Positions 60,165-64,000 of a stretch of DNA of 64,000 nt are shown here, in pieces. The DNA is from Timema cristinae (Eukaryota; Arthropoda; Insecta; Phasmatodea; Timematidae). Location of the stretch: positions 45,346,245-45,410,244 of the forward strand of contig JBCFYV010000024.1 in NCBI GenBank assembly GCA_039000515.1. The letters run 5' to 3'. Position numbers and translations under genes: made by a program. The notes under the pieces are model-generated. The model made no database searches. It was given only the letters and a program-made list of their open reading frames with translations, and was not told the origin of the DNA. How positions within the stretch are numbered: the first letter of the stretch is position 1; every line of letters starts with the position of its first letter.

Positions 60165-60700
60165 CTATTAGTCATCTGTGGCCGGGTAAGTTTAGTAAAA
60201 TTCCTCCATCTTCCTCTATCCTTCCATCATTCTTCCTCCTTTAATTGCTTCCATTAGTCTCCTCTCGCTTGCACACTTTCTCTTATATACCCCACCCATC
60301 GCTTTCTTGTCCTCACTAGGAGTCTTTTCCTACACACTTCAACCCCAACATTATCTTTGGCATCTTCTCCTTCTCCATCCTCATTACATGCCCATAACAT
60401 CTCGGTCTTACTTTATCTACTACCTCATGTACTCCCTGTATCTCAACTCTACCCTGGATAACTTCATTCCTAATCTTGTTTCTCCTCATGACCGCTAATA
60501 TGCTCCTCCAAAACTCCATTCCCATGGCCTCTACTTTCCTAGTCTCCTTACATTCAATGTCCATGTTTCTGCTGAGATGGGTGCAAAGTATGCCCTGTAC
60601 AACACTTCCTTACACTTCAAGGGGTCTTCTCTTCTCCATAGCAGGTCTCTTACACACCTATAGAACAAATCTCCCTGCTGTCCTCTTCTCATTAGATCCT
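60165..60700 (-). pseudogene. LINE reverse transcriptase C-terminal fragment
   Basis: Minus-strand reading gives LYRAYFAPIS, ETWTLNVRR, then RRNKIRNEVIQGRVE and CYGHVMRMEKEKMPK, a series typical of the region after the catalytic domain in non-LTR retrotransposon ORF2. Further downstream, in another frame and past stops, come RKRWVGYIREGVQARG and DRGRWRNFTKLTRP. At least two frame changes and a stop at 60316 show it is dead. It is a different lineage from the LINE pieces at 3230-4180 and 6255-6690. Confidence 0.75.
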
Positions 60701-61394
60701 CTCTACTTCCACATTATTATATTAATGGATTATTATGGTATAAACTCTACTATCAAAGCCTTTAAGAAAAAAACCGAAAACGTCAAACCTTGAAAGAAAG
60801 CTTTACAGTTCAGTACATATTTATATCCGTTATGATCTACATCTTACTACCAGTCTAGCCTATAAACATATTTATATTAATGTGCTAAGGATGAGTAAGC
60901 TACATATTTTAGAGTAAATTAGTTCGTATTTGAGTGGCAGATAAGTGTAATACCATTCATTCAGGAAATAACCTGTCGGGTACAGCTAGCATTGATATTA
61001 ACCACGAACTACCCATCACCTCCATGTCAGACAAGGTGAAGACAACGCTACCACCTGTGCATGTGATTATAATATCTATTGACTGTGGGGTCAAATCTCT
61101 TAAGTTTTGAATGTAAAGTTATCATTATTCCAAAGTAAAAAAAAACAATTTTAACAATTCTGTTGCTTATTGATAAAATAATAGTCAAAAAAATTCCAAC
61201 GTTTTGATTTAAAGAAATTAAATACAATCAGGTTTAGTAGTATATATTTTGTCCACGTTGTATTTAATATTTCAGATATAAGATATTTAAAAAAAAAATT
61301 ATTTAAGTTTATCGAATTATCCTCATACGTATTGAAATATATATATTTTAAATTTATTACAAACAAACATTTGAGTGTGAGAATAGTTTTTCGA

Positions 61395-61757
61395 TCTATC
61401 GGTAAACCAGTACAATCGTGTAGTGGTCAAGGCTACAAATTTAGGGGTCCCAGGTACGATTTCTGGCTGGTCACTTGGATCTTTTTCCCGAAAGAGGAAG
61501 ACTACCCCAACGTTCGCCAAGGTTTGTTTAGTTAGGCTTAAGTTAGGTTTGTGTTTCCACTGGTTCCACACCCTTATACTCACTACCATCATCACTCTTT
61601 CTCATCGGGACATGGAAGAGCCTCAACGGAAAGGATGTACGATTAGTACATTCGGGCGTCCCCTGGACAACGCTTTATTAATACTGGTTAATCTTTCCAC
61701 ACACTGGGCTTCAAGCAATGTGGGTAGCCCAGACGCATCTTATTATTATTATTATTT
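61395..61757 (+). mobile_element. SINE, head type S5
   Basis: A tRNA-like head (gtgtagtggtcaaggctac, B box caggtacgatttctgg) is followed by a long body and the end gggtagcccagacgcatctt plus (ATT)n. The end is reminiscent of the shared S1-S3 tail but not the same. A 118-codon open frame across it is fortuitous. Confidence 0.5.
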
Positions 61758-62463
61758 AGTTGGCTGCTTTAAATTTTAATCCCATAATCAAGAAGCTGCA
61801 GAAGGAGTGTGTGTGACTTGGTACGTTCCTCTTTTTTTCGACTCTTAGTTCACATTATTCCCGTAAGTACTGCGTGGCACTGCAGTCGGTGAACTGATAA
61901 CATGACGTGTTCCTCCACGTATCCTTCTTTCTTTAACCCTTAGTTCAAATTCTTTCCGATCGTAATCTTGATGTAACTGGTTAGTAAAACCCTTCCTTCA
62001 TTTCACTTACTGACCGCAGAAAGAAAAACGTCAATCAATCCTATGGTGATGTATGATAAAAAGATCAAATAATTCACGGCTTTAGTTTTTAATCTTTTTG
62101 TCTTTAATTAGAGTTCCATTTAAAACTATTAATTAGTCTTACTTAAAACTGCTATCAATGTAAATAAAAGAGAGGTGGGCTCACAATTTTCATACTGAAA
62201 ACTGGACACTGACGAAAATATATTATGTTTATTAAAGATTAGATTTTTTGTTGTTAATTAATCTTTTGTAAACTAATTTAAATTAGTTTAAAAATAACAT
62301 TTGGACACAGGACCTTTGGTTTAGTACGCCGATGCTCTGACCACTGATCACTCATCGTGTTATTGGCAGCCCTCCCGGGTCGCAAATGGCTGCGATATCT
62401 AATAGGTCACGATACTATCGGTCGCCCATGTGCAACTAGATTCCCACACGTCCATCACAACTC
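61758..62463. other. No gene seen; tRNA-like patch at 62305-62355
   Basis: The minus strand reads gatcagtggtcagagcatcg, an A-box-like head, without a good B box. The rest is non-coding. Confidence 0.4.
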
Positions 62464-62472
62464 AGCCTTAAA

Positions 62473-62730
62473 ATTATTATATTATTATTTATCATCATTA
62501 TTATTATTAGCACCGCGTCTTACTACCCGTTCGGGTTATACGCACTTACGCTAATGTGTAATGGTAGGATGATTGTGAGATGAAATGGAGGACCTACAGT
62601 TTAACGTGGAATCCGAACCACGGTGGAGGCCTGGCATTCCCCACATTCACAAGATGTCTTGTCAGAGGTGAAGGGAGAGTTTGGCAATCAGACAAATCCG
62701 TGCCGGGACCGAGGATTGAACCCCGGACTT
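62473..62730 (-). mobile_element. S2 SINE, truncated in the tRNA head
   Basis: (TTA)n run, shared tail, body and B box (ggggttcaatcctcgg) are present, but the head stops there. A 9-bp duplication, agccttaaa, lies at 62464-62472 and 62731-62739. Confidence 0.8.
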
Positions 62731-62879
62731 AGCCTTAAACTATGGCTGAAGAATGACCCTGAGCAAGGGACGACTCCTGGATAGTTCAATGTTAGAGAAT
62801 TGACGCAATAATCCAAAAGGGTCCCGAGTTATATTATCTAACCAGGTATCATTTTTCAACTAATTTAATTTAATTGAAC

Positions 62880-64000
62880 TGTGGTCCCCTTAAAACGGAC
62901 GGTGGTTTTTGTATTTACAGTGATCTGCAACCCTTTGTGTTGTTTACCCTTTTTAAACAAATTTTGGTAAAAAATTTATAAAAAAACGGGCTTTATTCAT
63001 GCCCAAAGTTGTTATGGGGTGGGTAATTAAAACAAAAACCAATAATTATTTTTCTCGCCTCGGTGGCGTAGTTGGCAAAACGCCGCTTGTCGTGTTGAGC
63101 TCGAATGTGAGGAGGGGGGAGACCCGAGGTTCAAATTTCTCGATCGGGTGAACGGGGGGGGGTTTAACCCAAAAAGGGGTTTTTCCACTCCCCCCTCCAC
63201 CAAATGGGTTCATTTTCCTTTAATTAAAACCTTTGCCCCAATTTCTAATTCCTTTAGCGTAATTATACTTAAGCTTTATAAACCCGAACGGGTAGTACCT
63301 AAGACGCGGTGCAAAATAATAAAAATTTATTTTAAAGTAATCACTAGAGCCACTAAAGATTTAAAAATAAAAACACACCAAATTTATATTTTAGAGATTA
63401 CATAAATTTATAGAGTTCCCCAAAAGGGGGTTTTAAATCATTGAAAAAATTAATTTTTTAAAAATATAAAAAAGAAATTTTCCAATCTCAACAAATTCTT
63501 GAATCGTTGTTGACTCAAATGAAAAAAAAAAAAAAAAAAAAAAACTTTTCCCCGGTTGGAAAGTTTGTGTTACTTTAATCTAAAAATATCGTTTTTCTAA
63601 AAGTTTGAGGAGCAAACCCTTACACACAAATATTTTTTTTTCATTTTCCCAAGGGAAAAGATTCGTGCCCTTTCAAAAAAAAAGGTTTTTCACAAACGTT
63701 TTTGAAAAAAACAATTTTGGGGGGCCCTAGAAAATACGAAAAGAAAAACATTCCAAATTTTTATAAAATACATAAAATATAGGCCCAAATTTACAAAATT
63801 TCCCCCCCCCAAAAAAAAAAATTTCCCCCCCATGAAGGGTAACGCGTAGAGTATTAAAAACCCTTTTGAAAGATTGGTAAAAAATGAAGCTTTTTTAGTG
63901 TTTTATCCCCAATTATTACATCGCTTTGGTTTGGAAAACCATTTAAAGGGAAAATTAAAATTTTTGGGGGCATCAAGCGCTAAAAAATTTGGTTTGGAAA
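62880..64000. other. Low-quality sequence tail, no gene seen
   Basis: Homopolymers (cccccccccc, aaaaaaaaaa), gggg substitutions and dropped bases rise sharply here, as at 34600-46015. An S1 SINE is the only readable feature. Confidence 0.5.
63055..63318 (+). mobile_element. S1 SINE in noisy sequence
   Basis: Head cctcggtggcgtagttggca, B box cgaggttcaaatttctcgat, body, and shared tail cccgaacgggtagt...gacgcggtgc. Indels break several conserved words. Confidence 0.7.

Noticed and set aside
61423..61779. 118-codon frame
   Set aside because: It runs across a SINE body and its ATT tail.

Overview
This is a repeat-rich, AT-rich window from an animal genome. I infer an invertebrate, perhaps an arthropod, from its retroelement and Helitron types; the species cannot be named from sequence. 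I see no host protein-coding gene. What can be read is a dense layering of transposable elements around one large virus-like insertion.

The centrepiece is a 13.2-kb Polinton/Maverick (adintovirus-type) element at 14241-27484. It has long terminal inverted repeats and a 6-bp target duplication (tacccg), and it sits inside the remnant of an older SINE. Reading inward from the left it holds: a TATA promoter and a small spliced gene beginning in the terminal repeat (14958-15339), a 3.4-kb array of two repeat families carrying eight pol III B-box-like motifs (15640-19102), a protein-primed family B DNA polymerase broken by one frameshift (19156-23177) with a perfect hairpin at its stop codon, and the first ~21 codons of a packaging-type ATPase cut off just after its Walker A motif (23574-23666). 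After that come 2.6 kb of non-coding AT-rich DNA with hAT and SINE insertions, then the right terminal repeat. I find no integrase, protease or capsid gene, so the element is a decayed, non-autonomous derivative.

Two 100-base N gaps (28297-28396 and 46016-46115) delimit a middle contig. From 30642 to 46015 that contig is the reverse complement of 12041-28296, and it abuts the first gap exactly. The simplest reading is that it is a redundant, lower-quality contig covering the same locus, placed in inverted orientation, rather than a true 34-kb palindrome. Features at 30642-46015 are therefore second, error-laden readings of those at 12041-28296. The 2.2 kb at 28397-30641 probably continues the left contig in reverse complement.

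The flanks (1-12000 and 46116-64000) hold several tRNA-derived SINE families. Some have different tRNA-like heads but the same 3' tail, and many copies have clean target-site duplications. Also present are non-LTR retrotransposon C-terminal fragments (one expanded into a 46-bp tandem array), palindromic MITEs, a PIF/Harbinger-like MITE, a Helitron-like element, hAT-like ends and microsatellites. The last ~1.1 kb shows the same kind of sequence noise as the poor half of the middle contig.
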